A program made the translations under genes and the position numbers. Below the pieces are notes generated by a model. The model had not been told where the DNA came from, did no database searches, and saw only the letters and a list, made by a program, of their open reading frames with translations. A DNA stretch of 64,000 bases from Heliocidaris erythrogramma. Lineage: Eukaryota; Echinodermata; Echinoidea; Camarodonta; Echinometridae. Location: NCBI GenBank assembly GCA_025617745.1, contig CM046855.1, forward strand, positions 46,479,813 through 46,543,812, read 5' to 3'. Of the stretch, positions 1 to 10,639 are shown one piece after another (position 1 is the first letter of the stretch; every line of letters begins with the position of its first letter).

Positions 1-2296
1 AGAGACTCATGCAAAGGTGCCTTGGGGATATGTGCTATTCAAGTGTACTAATATATCTAGATGATATAATTGTATTCTCTCATGATTTTGATACTCACCT
101 ACAGAAGCTTGATGAGGTATTTTCTAGACTGAAGGGCTTCGGGTTGAAACTAAAGCCTACGAAATGCCACATCCTACAGAAGGAAGTCCAGTACCTTGGC
201 CATAGAGTCTCATCAGCCGGAGTAGCAGTGGATCCAGAGAAAGTCTCCACGATCCAAGAATGGCGAGAGCCAGAGACTGTCAAGGAGGTTAGAGCATTCT
301 TAGGATTTACTGGCTTCTTCAGGAGGTTCGTGGAAGGGTATGCCACCATAGCCGGTCCCCTGTTTAACCTACTCAAGGCTGACCCAGACAGAAAGGGGAA
401 AGGCAGGAAGAGAGCTGTACCTGGTTCTAAGAGGGTAGTATTGGATGAAGAGGCTAAAATTGCTTTCAGGAAGTTGATTGAGTGTCTAACGAAAGCACCT
501 ATTCTAGCCTATGCAGACTTCCAAAAACCCTTTCAAGTGGAAACCGATGCAAGTGCAACTGGACTTGGAGCAATACTCACTCAAGCCGATGAGACAGGTA
601 ACAACCGTGTGATAGCCTATGCCTCCAGAACTCTCCGGCCTGCAGAGTGTAGTGGACGGTACAGTGCCTTTAAACTGGAGCTTCTTGCAATTAAGTGGGC
701 CGTTACGGAGGCATTCAGAGACTACCTCCTTGGCCAGCGGTGTACCATTGTGACTGACCACCAACCACTTCTGTTTCTAGATAAGGCTAACTTGGGAAGT
801 GCCGAGTTTAGATGGGTGCAGAGGCTGAGCTCCTTCGAGTATGAGATACAATATCGACCGGGGAAGCAAAACCAAGCACAAGATGTGTTATCTCGAAGAG
901 ATGGCCCCGCCGCAGGACTTGGCCCTGATTCAGTGACAAGTAGCACCATACAGGCAACTTTTGACCTGCATTCCCCCGGAGTTGAGGTTCCAGTTGCTCT
1001 AAGTTGCCAGGTCAATGTTTGTCGGCTAGGCGGGGCAAGTTGTCTGCCTGGGTATACCAAAGAGATGTTAAAGAGGTACCAAGAAGGTGACAGTGACCTT
1101 AGAGAAGTTAGGGAATTCATTGAGAGAGGCACAAGACCGACGAGGGAAGAAAGGGGTCGCTGTTCACCATTAGTCCTCCAACTCCTTCGCAGTTGGAAGA
1201 GGCTCAGCATTGAGGATGGCGTCCTTGTTCGGAAAGTACAATCTTCAGGAGATGGACAAGGACACAAACAAGTAGTCATACCCAAAGATTTGCAGGAGGA
1301 AGTCCTCTACTGGTTCCATGATGAGGCAGGGCACTTTGGAGCTAGGCGAGTCTACAAGCTTCTAGTGGACAGGTACTTCTGGCATGGCATGGAAGGAGCA
1401 GTGAAGAGGTGGTGTCAAAAGTGTCGACGCTGCGCTACCAGTAAACCTCCTGTCCACCAGACCCTTCTCTGGTGTTTGCCTACAATAATACAATTCACTC
1501 AAGTACAGGTGTTGAGCCATTCTTTCTCATGTTTGGCAGGAATGCGAGATTTCCACAATGCTTTGTCCACAGAGGGGAAGCCACCCAGAGGAGCAGGAAA
1601 GGGATTAGATCGTATGTCTCAGAACACCAATCCCAGCTGCGAATGGCTAGAGACATTGCAGCGAAGAACGCTAAAGCCGTTGTGGAGGCTCGCAAGGCAC
1701 TTCAGGCCCAGAAGGTCTTCGAAAAGCCCCTTGGAATTGGCCAGTATGTCCTCGTCCGACGACATGGGTTCAGAGGCCGCTCAAAAATAGCTGATTACTG
1801 GGAAGAAGAACCTTATATGGTAGTTAAGCAGCCCTTCCAGGATCGCCCAGTTTACATAGTAAGGAGCCATTTGGGCAAGGAGCGGGTCTTACATAGGACT
1901 CAGTTGAAGCACTGCCCATGGATACCAGAGGGGGAAGTAGACCAGTGCGGACAATCGACAGGGGATGAGAGTGACTCAGAAAATCAAACGCCTGTTGGCT
2001 ATGTTTTGCGTCAATCTCAAAGAAGTCTTCTGGAAAGTCCAAGTAGCTCTGAGGCTTCTATCGCTGAACCCCCTCATAGTGAAATGGAAGAAATGGGGGA
2101 GGCCGAAGCCAGTGCTTCACATGTTTCTAGCCCTTGTCCCAGTAATATTGGAAGTGAAGGTGATGATATTCCATCGGTGGCGGAGATCGCGAATTCTTTG
2201 CCTCCAAAGGAACAACGGCAAGAACAAAGGAGATACCCTAGACGAGCTACTCGTGGTGTACCACCCCAGAGGTATACGAACTCGATGTATACTTAG
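1..2296 (+). pseudogene. pol: gypsy pol fragment: RT, RNase H, integrase with deleted DDE core
   Basis: The reading frame enters at base 3. It shows the RT catalytic box YLDDIIVFS, the RT thumb motif FLGFTGFFRRFV, RNase H motifs (VETDASATGLGAIL, the TDHQPL box, QAQDVLSRR) and the integrase HHCC finger ending WCQKCRRCATSK near 1440. After about 1467 the matching reading shifts to another frame at 1472-2296. It resumes in the alpha-helical region just after the catalytic core (AYNNTIHSSTG, LMFGRNARFP), then a GPY/F-like tail (IADYWEEEPYMVV) and a stop at 2294-2296. The stretch that should hold the D, D and E catalytic residues is absent, so this is an internal deletion of roughly 100 or more codons with a frame change, not a simple frameshift. 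The remaining domains have family-typical length. Function is therefore lost. Confidence 0.9.
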
Positions 2297-3423
2297 GGGG
2301 AACAGTAATTTATCAGACATTGCATGCAAACCACACAGACATGTAACACACACTCACACACACACAAAAAAAAACAAACAAACAAAAAAAAAAAAAAAAA
2401 AAAACAAAGAAAGAGATAAACAGATAATGGATTGAAATTACAGGTTTTTGTTTAATGTTGCAAATTATGAGTTTTTCTAGCTGATATGCCACCCAAATAT
2501 TCCATACGCACAAAACCTCATTTGGCTCACTGTTATTATATATTGTGGGGAAGACTTGTTATGCGTAATAATGCTTTAACATTTACATATTTTGTTGTTG
2601 TTACATGGGGTAAGTGGAATGTATTTTGTCCCATGCTTTCAAAAAAACAAAAAAACAAAAATGTTTAATGGGTCGAGAACTCCTCCCATTTTGATTTTGA
2701 TTTTGTTTGTTAATAAAAAAAAGAAAAAGAAGGTAAAGGAAAGAAAGATGTTTATTTTAAAAAAAAATCCAATGGATCTTCGTTTTGTCAAGAGAATTAG
2801 AATAGGAGGTTTATTACAGTATTATTGTTTAAGATACTAGCTATCGATATGAACCAAAGATTACTAGAGATCATGAATATGTTCCTGGTTGTTTTCATGT
2901 TACATAAATATGCATGTATATGTTTACGGTGTTGTATGGTCATTGATGAACTGTGTTAATTTGATCATACAGTTTTGGCTCTCTAAATATTATAGATGCA
3001 TCATTTATTATTCAAGGCTTGGGCTTTCGACCCATATGCAATTGCAGTTGGCAATGTAACATTTTGCAAAGAGATGCAATTGTCTTTTGTTGTTAGGGAA
3101 GTATAACACTAATATTTCTTTTTCATGCTTTGGTAATGAGAAACGGGGTTTCTTGTTTTATGTATACTTACGATTAGTTGTCATTTTTCTTCTTAAAAGA
3201 AGAAGAATAGGGGGAAAAAAAAGGTTTTGAGATATTGAGTAGGTCTGTAGGCCTATACAGCATTTGTACCTATTTTCCATTTTGTGCTTTGATAGTAAAT
3301 GTTTCTCGGAGAATTATTTACACCATATTATACATTGTTAGATATCATAAATAGTAAGAATATATGCAAATTTTTGTTGTTGTTTCAAAATGTTTTATGA
3401 GTCATCAAGGGACGATGACTCTT
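2297..3423 (+). other. non-coding region between gypsy pol and LTR
   Basis: No ORF of note. It has a short CA repeat followed by a long A-rich stretch (2338-2410) and generally AT-rich DNA. It lies inside the element because the polypurine tract and LTR follow it. About 1.1 kb is long for a gypsy 3' untranslated region. Confidence 0.6.
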
Positions 3424-3437
3424 AAAGCGGGGAAGGA
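3424..3437 (+). other. polypurine tract of the gypsy element
   Basis: The purine-rich AAAGCGGGGAAGGA lies immediately before the TGTA that starts the LTR, the expected position of the plus-strand primer in LTR retrotransposons. Confidence 0.75.
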
Positions 3438-4132
3438 TGTAAAGGGTCTAACGTACGGTCGCTGGGGTCGTTGGTGGCAGGCTTCATAACCTGTGACCTT
3501 CACCCCGCTTTCTCATGTTCATAGGTAAGAAGCATTTACTTTTATCTCTGTTTTAAATTCATTATTTAGTGTAATTACATATATATATAAGGTCCGTTAC
3601 ATGTTCGTAGATAGTAGTTACAATGATTGGGTATATTGATATGACAACAGAATTCACTATATGTTACAAGAAAGTGTAATTTTAGGGAGGAAAGTGGTTA
3701 TGTAATGTCAATAGATTGTTACTTGATGTATGTACATTACATGGGCGGATTCCGTGTGTATGCATGTATTGTTATCGTTGATTTCGCATTGAACCTTTGA
3801 ATTTATTAATGCCTTCTTTACTTTGGTAACGTATATTTATTTAAATGTTATTGATATTTAATTTTGTCACGTAAAAAGTATAGTTATAAGTTATTTCTCT
3901 GTAAGTGTCATTTACAACTGTGTTTGTGACCCCGCTTTCTCATGTTCATAGCGGTGCGTCGGCCTAATGGCGATGGAAGGAGGAATAAAGTTCATTGACC
4001 CAACTTCTGGCTTTCATTCGTATCTGTGGCGTCTGGAGTGTGCCCAACTTCTGGCTTTCATTCGTATCTGTGGCGTCTGGAGTGTGCCCAACTTCTGGCT
4101 CCTGCTGTCACTTAATACCCGGCCCCTCTACA
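3438..4132 (+). repeat. 3' LTR of the gypsy element (695 bp)
   Basis: It starts TGTAAAGGGTC and ends GGCCCCTCTACA. These are imperfect inverted termini (TGTA...TACA) and directly follow the polypurine tract. Inside it are a 30-bp motif ending CTCATGTTCATAG present twice (about 3500 and 3927) and a 44-bp tandem duplication with a third partial copy at 4000-4100. The 5' LTR is not in the window, so age cannot be judged. Confidence 0.8.
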
Positions 4133-6110
4133 AACGCATGCACTCCCAACCATATGTATTAATCATTGTTAATAGTATATTATCAATGGATGATTGATGT
4201 TTCTTTCAATTTTTGTTTCTATACTTGCTTGATGATATCCGTCTTCTTACATGTCTTAATTCTAGTGGGAGTTCTCCGATTTCCACCTGTAGTGAAGCTA
4301 GTGATGTTAAAGGGAGCGACGAGTCGCAATCTATGGGCGCTTTTACAGTTGGCTGCTCCTTTCTCTGGATCAAAGTTCAAAGCGACTTCAATTTATCGTG
4401 CGCAGCTAATAAAAGTTCGCACATTGACCCAAATTTAGCCACATATATGTTCACTTGTTGTAATTCTAAGTTTAAATCGTTAATTGGACCTTCGTAATTA
4501 ATATCATGCACATATATGGCATAACCACCTCTATGTTGACCTTCTCTAATTCTTGAAAGACATGTATAATCAGCAATACATAGAGTACTTTATTCGGAAA
4601 ACCATGCTTGCTGAACACATAACATATCATATTCTTTATATTACATTCAAATGATTGAGGATTCATTGCCGTGTCCTAGTATAAACCCTGGGAATTCCAT
4701 TGAGGAATGGAAAGTAGGGGCCATAATGAATTTAATCCCTGCCATGTTGTACTAAGTATTTTTTTTCTTTTGCAGCGATCTTTTTGCTGCTGCCTAAATC
4801 AAGGCATTAATATCTTCCTCTGTTTTCCCCTCTGTAAAAGAAAGGATTAGGTTACATATTATGAAATCAATAATTTTTCGTCGTTTGCTGTAGCTATATA
4901 ACGTTTGTGCTTGGTAGGGGTTTTGGGGTTGTTTCTGTTTTACTTCTGATTGAACTGTTAGCCTGGCTAGATAAATTCAGACAGTGGTTGTGCAATATGG
5001 TTTGGGCATTCGGCGGTTAAGATGGTAGGTGCCAAATTTAGAAAGTGTTGCTACATCAGTGTACTTGAGGCCAAACAGTTTGGCTTTGTTCTGATCATCA
5101 GGCTTTAGGCCATCTTGTACTTTTAAATGTGGTTTATATGTTGGGAAATCTCCATGGTATCTTCAGTCAACGTGAGTTTGTTGTGTTTTCCAGATGTGAG
5201 AAGCTTCTGCATATGTTAGCTTTTTAGTTGATCCATGATGGTTTATGTTTTCTACTCTAAATTCATCACTTATTTCTCTCTTTTCTCTGGTTGATGAAAA
5301 TTGCTGTGGTATCTTTAGAATGAAAATAAAACCATAATATCAACATTCTAACCCTCAAACAATCGAGCTTTCAAAAGTAACAAGTAAAATGCTCTCTAAA
5401 TTAATGTACATACCCTTTTCATTGATTAAATGTCCTTAAAGGTTGACTAAATTAGAGAGAAAATGGGTGCTCTTTCCATGTAGTTTTGCCTTCTAATCAC
5501 GAATCTGCCAATCGATTGTCCAAATTATGTCTCGTTTTTGCGAAAAAGGGGGAAAAGTAGAGGTTTTGGGACCGTTACTTAAAACTCGTGAGCTGATTGG
5601 CTAACCCCCAAGTGACGTATGAAAAGTAAGAGGCACAAGATCTGCAGGCTGCAGCATATAATATTCTACACAGAATGCGGTGTTTGACCCCTATGTTCAA
5701 CGGACAATTTATGAAAAAAGGAAATTAATCACTATAATCTTAGGAGTGAATAATCATTAGCAATATATTTTCTACAAGATCAGAAAACGATTTTGCCCAA
5801 ATATACAGCTTTTGTTTTGTTTTTAGTTTTTCTTTTGAACAATGTTCTCATCCACCTGAGCTTGCCGAACGAAAGTTTTGCATTGGTCATAAACGCGTGC
5901 ACAGCCGTTTTATGCGTCTGTATGTACAATGTCCTACACATATTTAGTACGGCAGTGACTATGTTCCCCTCGTACATAGCGACTGGTGAACGCTTTTGTT
6001 TTGTTTATTTCACTCACGGCTTTTTTTTTTACTTCGCTTTACATAGTACGTTAGTACTGACTTAGATTTTGGCTGAATTCGAGTAACTTATATAGAGAGA
6101 GGAAAAGTGC
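4133..6110. other. no recognisable gene
   Basis: About 2 kb of AT-rich sequence with only short chance ORFs. No domain, hairpin or repeat structure was seen that can be supported. Confidence 0.5.
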
Positions 6111-6490
6111 CCGCGATTCCGAGTTGGAGGACTTTTCTGAGCCATGCAGATACGAACTCTGATTTATCAGATGATTTATCAGACCCCGAAGGCAAAGAAG
6201 CTCGAGTGGCAAGGGGAAATTCGACCATATTATATGTTTGAACCCCTCGCAGAATACGGTGAAGGGCCGTCGGTGAAGCCACTCCAGGGAGCTCCAACGC
6301 GTTGTCCTCCCTGGAGTTACGGGTGAAGTAGACCGAAAATGCTGTCTCTCGTTCGTTAGGTCGTCTTAGCTAACGAACGAGAGACAGAATTTTCGGTCTA
6401 CGGGTGAAGCTGCTGCAGCTGCTGTCGTTGAAAAACAGATTGGAAGACTTGACTCCAAGTCTGATCGTTGGAATAGCTGAATCTTTTAGC
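6110..6490 (+). pseudogene. possible remnant of a transposon-derived protein with an RPYxFEP-like motif
   Basis: Near 6150-6220 one frame reads an acidic, serine-rich stretch (DTNSDLSDDLSDPEGK). A second frame then reads RPYYMFEPLAEYGEG. This order, acidic N-terminus then PYxFEP, resembles the N-terminal region of zinc-finger proteins spread by transposons in marine invertebrates. The two parts are in different frames and a hairpin has inserted just downstream, so it would be a pseudogene. The assignment is from memory of the motif only and is weak. Confidence 0.2.
6328..6401. repeat. near-perfect 32-bp hairpin flanked by a 10-bp direct repeat
   Basis: Arms 6328-6359 and 6370-6401 are inverted repeats (GTAGACCGAAAATGCTGTCT at the left tip and its complement, with one mismatch, at the right) around a 10-base loop. 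The decamer ACGGGTGAAG is present at both edges (6319-6328 and 6400-6409), as expected of an insertion that duplicated its target or of a template-switch event. Confidence 0.75.
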
Positions 6491-7149
6491 TAGCTTATCC
6501 TTCTCTTCATGCCAAATTCGGAATACTGGCCAGGATCCTCAAAATCATCTTCGGCAAAGTGATCGCTGCAGATTGTACTCCACTCACTTGGCCGGCCCTT
6601 GCCACTCTGCCCGCGTGAGCTTTACATTTGCGACCCACAATTTCCGTAGATTTTCATCTTTAGGAAAATGATGTAGGCTTACACCATCTTTAGGGGTCTT
6701 GCTACAGCCTGCAACTATACACCGATTAGGTATTATTGATGAAACTGTGTCCCAAAATCAAAGTTATTGTGAGGAATTAAACACACGAAAATACGCAATG
6801 CAAATGGTCGACGCGGTGAATATCATGCTCAGCACCGGGCTGGGCCTGCCGGGGGCCTCCGGGCGCGCACGGTATAGGTTAGTGGAATATTTTCCCTTAC
6901 TTTTCATGCGTCACAGATCACGTGATCACGATGTCGCTTCGATGGGTTTTTTTAGGGGCGGGGCTTATGACTGTGTAAATCAGCAAAAATGTACTTTTCA
7001 AATGATTATAAAATATGACTGAATGCATAAAAAATTGTGTGATGGATATTTTTTGGCTCCTGATGACACCTTCCTACGAAAAATGGGCAATTATTTTTTT
7101 ATTTTAGTGACCCTTTAATATGAAAAAAATAATTTGTTACCAATGATAA

Positions 7150-9672
7150 ATGATATTATTATTACTATTATTAATATTATTATGCCCAGCAGACATGAAA
7201 AGATCCCATTCGATGTTTCCTGGCCAACCACTCGACTGCGCTGACATTAAGGCCCGTGGAGCAAACACCAGTGGTGTTTATAGCATCTACTCCGGTAGGC
7301 CTCTCAATGTCTACTGCGACATGGATACCGACGGTGGTGGGTGGACGGTGAGTACGAGCACGATAGCCATGGCCCCGTAACACAAAGGTTTTGCAATCTG
7401 CAAATTTGGTCGCAACGGAATCCATTTCGTATGAAATGAAAGTGTATTTTCGTCACTACGAAATCCATTTCGTTTAGGTTGAAACAAATTTTGTGAACGG
7501 AATTTAATTTTGTACAAAACAAAGTGGATTTCATACGAAAATGGTGTAAACATGGACGGACTTTACAAGCAAACACTCAGCGCCCCATACTTTTGGACCA
7601 GTCTGACGGTCACTACGATTTTTCAGGCGATTCGAACGGAAAGCCCCAAATCATCCTATTTCCACTTCATTATATATAATTATTATGATTAGGAAATGAA
7701 TAAGGAAGATTTTATTACTACGATTTGATGTTCACTTCCGTATAATTTAGCAAATTCTTCAAAAATCGTAACTACGCAGTAGTACTACCTGGGCCCCGTT
7801 GCATAAAACTTACCATCAACGGCAACTTTGCTATCAATGGCAGTGACGTATCCAGGATTTCTCAATAGGGGGCGCCAGGAATTATTGATCGCCGTCATGG
7901 GGGAGGGGTCTTTGGAAAATTTTTGTTTCTGAAGAAGGGCTGAGGTGCAAAATAGTGCTATATGTGACCAATTTTGAAGCCTATTTAATGAACAATATTT
8001 TCAATTGGTATGAGGATTCTTTTTTTTTTGCTATTTTTTTTTTACGACGGCCAATAGGGGGGGGGGGGGCGCGCCTGTCAATGGTAACTCCCATGGAAAC
8101 CTTGATTTTGATTGGTTGTTGAGTGATGTTACCATTGTAGTTACCATTAATGGTAAGTTTTATGCAACGGGGCCCAGGACTGTTCTCCTCTCTGTAAGGA
8201 CATGCGCGGCCGCGTAGGCTCACATAGTTACTAACTACACTATAATTTTATGCACAAAAGAATTACGCACGCATACATACCCTGAATTTGTGGGAATAGG
8301 GGGGCGCCAGGAATTATTGATCGCCGTCATGGGGGAGGGGTCTTTGGAAAATTTTTGTTTCTGAAGAAGGGCTGAGGTGCAAAATAGTGCTATATGTGAC
8401 CAATTTTGAAGCCTATTTAATGAACAATATTTTCAATTGGTATGAGGTTTTTTTTTTTTTTTGCTATTTTTTTTTTACGACGGCCAATAGGGGGGGGGGG
8501 GGGGGGGCGCCTGTCAATGGTAACTCCCATGGAAACCTTGATTTTGATTGGTTGTTGAGTGATGTTACCATTGTAGTTACCATTAATGGTAAGTTTTATG
8601 CAACGGGGCCCAGGACTGTTCTCCTCTCTGTAAGGACATGCGCGGCCGCTTAGGCTCACATAGTTACTAACTACACTATAATTTTATGCACAAAAGAATT
8701 ACGCACGCATACATACCCTGAATTTGTGGGAAAGTGGTGATTTCCGAAGGATATCGAGCACACACACACTTTCATGACCCCCCCCCCCCCCCCACAAAAA
8801 ACAACAAACAAACAAAAACAAAACAAAAAAAAACTGTCGGAATCTCGTCCACTATAATAGGCTTAGACATGTATGTGAATTAAAACAACTATTTTTACTT
8901 TACCTCGTTTCCTAGGTCTTCCAACGAAGAATGGACGGTTCTGTGGACTTCGAGAGAAATTGGTTCGACTACAGTCACGGATTTGGAAGCATATCTTCCG
9001 AACACTGGCTAGGCAACGAGAAGATTCATCGCCTATCAACCCAGAAGTCTTACGAACTACGAGTTGATCTCGAAAATATTTCTGGAAGAACCACCTATGC
9101 CCGTTACAGTCGTTTTAGGGTGGAAAATGAGACCGACAAGTACAAGCTGACTGTGGGTGGTTATCTTGGTATAGGAGGTAAGTCGAAGTATGATAACGCC
9201 TCGTGAAATACATCATTACAGTACAGAATATTAGTCCCACTAGAAACAATCTTCGATAAAATGACGCCCTAATGAAGAAAACAAATATGCTACGGGGAAA
9301 AATAATTATTTACCAGATTTTACGTTTGCATCAGGAAATGGGGTTAAAAGTAACTGTTTACGAAATTCTTAACTCCCAATATTATTTTACTTTACAGGCA
9401 ACGGTCTTTCATATCACAACGGGTATCCATTCAGCACTCCTGACCAAGACAATGATGGGAGCTCACTTATAAACTGCGCTAATCTATACCACTCAGGCTG
9501 GTGGTTCGATAGTTGCTTTCAGAGTAACCTCAACGGGCTCTATCTGAGCGGAAGTGTTCACCATACCACATCGGTGGGTATGTGGTGGGAGAGCTGGTCA
9601 GATCCGCGGAACTCCCCGATCACTAGGACAGAGATGAAAATTCGTCCTGTGGTCAACGACCAAGAATACTAG
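7150..9672 (+). CDS. fibrinogen-related protein (FReD), three exons
   Basis: Exons are 7150-7347 (or starting at the 3' splice site 7189/7190), 8916-9177 and 9398-9672. Donors are GTGAGT at 7348 and GTAAGT at 9178; acceptors are CCTAG at 8915 and TTTACAG at 9397. Phases are 0 and 1 and join perfectly (GGWT/VFQRR and GIG/GNGLSYH). Together they encode a complete fibrinogen C-terminal domain: [28 protein letters not shown], the calcium-site loop [20 protein letters not shown] and [10 protein letters not shown], ending at TAG 9670. Such domains bind sugars or acetyl groups in ficolin- and tachylectin-like immune lectins. Reading from ATG 7150 puts [15 protein letters not shown] before the domain, which looks like a signal peptide but is written in an ATT-type microsatellite. 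The alternative is an internal exon spliced at 7190. No collagen or coiled-coil segment is visible. Confidence 0.88.
7789..8177. mobile_element. MITE with GGGCCCCGTTGCATAAA termini, in FReD intron 1
   Basis: CCTGGGCCCCGTTGCATAAA at 7789 is mirrored by TTTATGCAACGGGGCCCAGG ending at 8177, and the inverted repeat extends into ACTTACCAT/ATGGTAAGT. The interior is interrupted by a second MITE (7838-8071). Related GGGCCCCGTAACATAAA termini recur at about 52528, 56788 and 58110. Confidence 0.75.
7838..8071. mobile_element. hAT-like MITE (CAGTGACGTATCCAGG end) nested in the previous MITE
   Basis: It begins CAGTGACGTATCCAGGATTT. The same body (GCGCCAGGAATTATTGATCG ... ACGACGGCCAATAGGGG) recurs at 8297 and inside the LINE at 32139-33669, where the right end CCTGGATACGCCACTG is also present. 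TCAATGG occurs on both flanks (about 7831 and 8072), consistent with a 7-8-bp target duplication. Confidence 0.6.
7866..8734. repeat. 430-bp tandem duplication within FReD intron 1
   Basis: The block from GGGGGCGCCAGGAATTATTG to CCCTGAATTTGTGGGAA occurs twice in tandem (about 7866-8296 and 8297-8734), nearly identical. It duplicates the right half of the two nested MITEs plus about 120 bp of flank. The copies differ mainly in homopolymer length. Confidence 0.85.
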
Positions 9673-10033
9673 TAGCTAGTTTGATCACATATACGTGACA
9701 TCGGCAGTGAAAGAGTTAAATATGTAAAGTTGGGTAAAGGAATAATGTTTGGTATCATAAGAAATGGTAACAGCTTTTCTACAAGTTTTGTACACAATAT
9801 TTTGTAAAATGATAGATGGTTAATGAAGTGCAGACATTTGAAAAGTAAGCATTGATCGCATGTTGGTAAAATTTTGAAGAGAGTTAAACCCTTTGGCACA
9901 GTCAGAGTTAAAGAAGAATTAAGAGGTAAATTTCGAGATCTCTTTCATTTAATTCGAATATCATGTAATATTTATGTTTTTCTTGAACATGAGAGTAAAC
10001 TTAAAATTAAAAAAGTCTTGCTGAATGGAATTC

Positions 10034-10085
10034 GAGTTTAGGGACCGCGGAACCGGGGGGCTGGGGGCTGCGCCCCCCCACTTTT
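10034..10085. repeat. GC-rich repeat fragment (CCGCGGAACCGGGG ... GCGCCCCCCC)
   Basis: A short GC-rich block in AT-rich DNA. A related sequence in the opposite orientation lies at about 36926-36980 (GGTTCCGCGGCCC preceded by a G run and GCTGCAACCCCC), so it is a dispersed repeat. Confidence 0.4.
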
Positions 10086-10435
10086 TTCAGTAAACACGTG
10101 CAAACGTATGGCAGTGCAAAAATGTGGTTATACACGCAGCCCCCACATTAAGCCCTTCCACTTTCCAAGACGTTCCGCAGCCCCTGGAGTTGTAAGATGA
10201 CACCCCGATAATTGAACATAATGTCTTATAAATCTGAGGTTTGAATTGTGTGTCATCAAAGATTACGAACATCAAATAAATATCTGAGATAATCTTCCAT
10301 TTAGAAGATTGTTTCTTGAGAATAACCTGCGAGTATTAACAAATTTGGACATTACGATCCAAAAATCTTTTGGACATTGTATCTCATAAATATGAGATCG
10401 AACCTTTTAAAAACAACCAACATTCAGGTTCAGCT

Positions 10436-10606
10436 CCTGAATGTCATCAGGGAGCTCGAAGACTTTAACAGCGACGGGCGTGTCGGTGACGGAATGTCGG
10501 AACAGGTGGACCGTTGCGCTCATCCCGCTGCCCATGATGACGTCGCCACCTCCTTGGTGGAAAGACTTCAAATTAGCCATACTTCAGACGCAGCAGGTGG
10601 GGGCAG
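10436..10606 (-). pseudogene. orphan first coding exon of a protein-kinase-like gene (N-lobe)
   Basis: On the minus strand a 3' splice site (CATTGCAG, exon from 10606) is followed by a short leader and ATG at 10580. The peptide contains GSGMSATVHLFRHS, a kinase glycine-rich loop (GxGxxAxV), then TDTPVAVKVF with the VAVK lysine. The frame ends near 10436 without a good GT donor and no further kinase exon follows downstream on that strand. It is likely a stranded fragment of the same family as the kinase pseudogene at 38.5-45.0 kb, because it supplies exactly the region missing there. That link is inference. It could instead be an exon of a living gene whose other exons lie far to the left. Confidence 0.5.
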
Positions 10607-10639
10607 CTGCAATGCTCGTGTTGTTGTTGTTGTTGTAAT

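Larger units (their letters stand above)
1..4132 (+). mobile_element. Ty3/gypsy LTR retrotransposon, 3' part (5' end outside window)
   Basis: The window opens inside the reverse transcriptase of a Ty3/gypsy element. Order on the plus strand is RT, RNase H, integrase zinc finger, integrase C-terminal part, a 1.1-kb non-coding A-rich region, a polypurine tract and a 3' LTR. The 5' LTR, gag and protease lie upstream of the window. The copy is dead because the integrase catalytic core is deleted. Confidence 0.9.

Noticed and set aside
6699..7022. 107-codon plus-strand ORF
   Set aside because: No motif, no splice or polyadenylation context; composition typical of chance.
9398..9672. Separate lectin gene for the last fibrinogen exon
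   Set aside because: Its phase and residues join exactly to the exon ending at 9177, so it is one gene.
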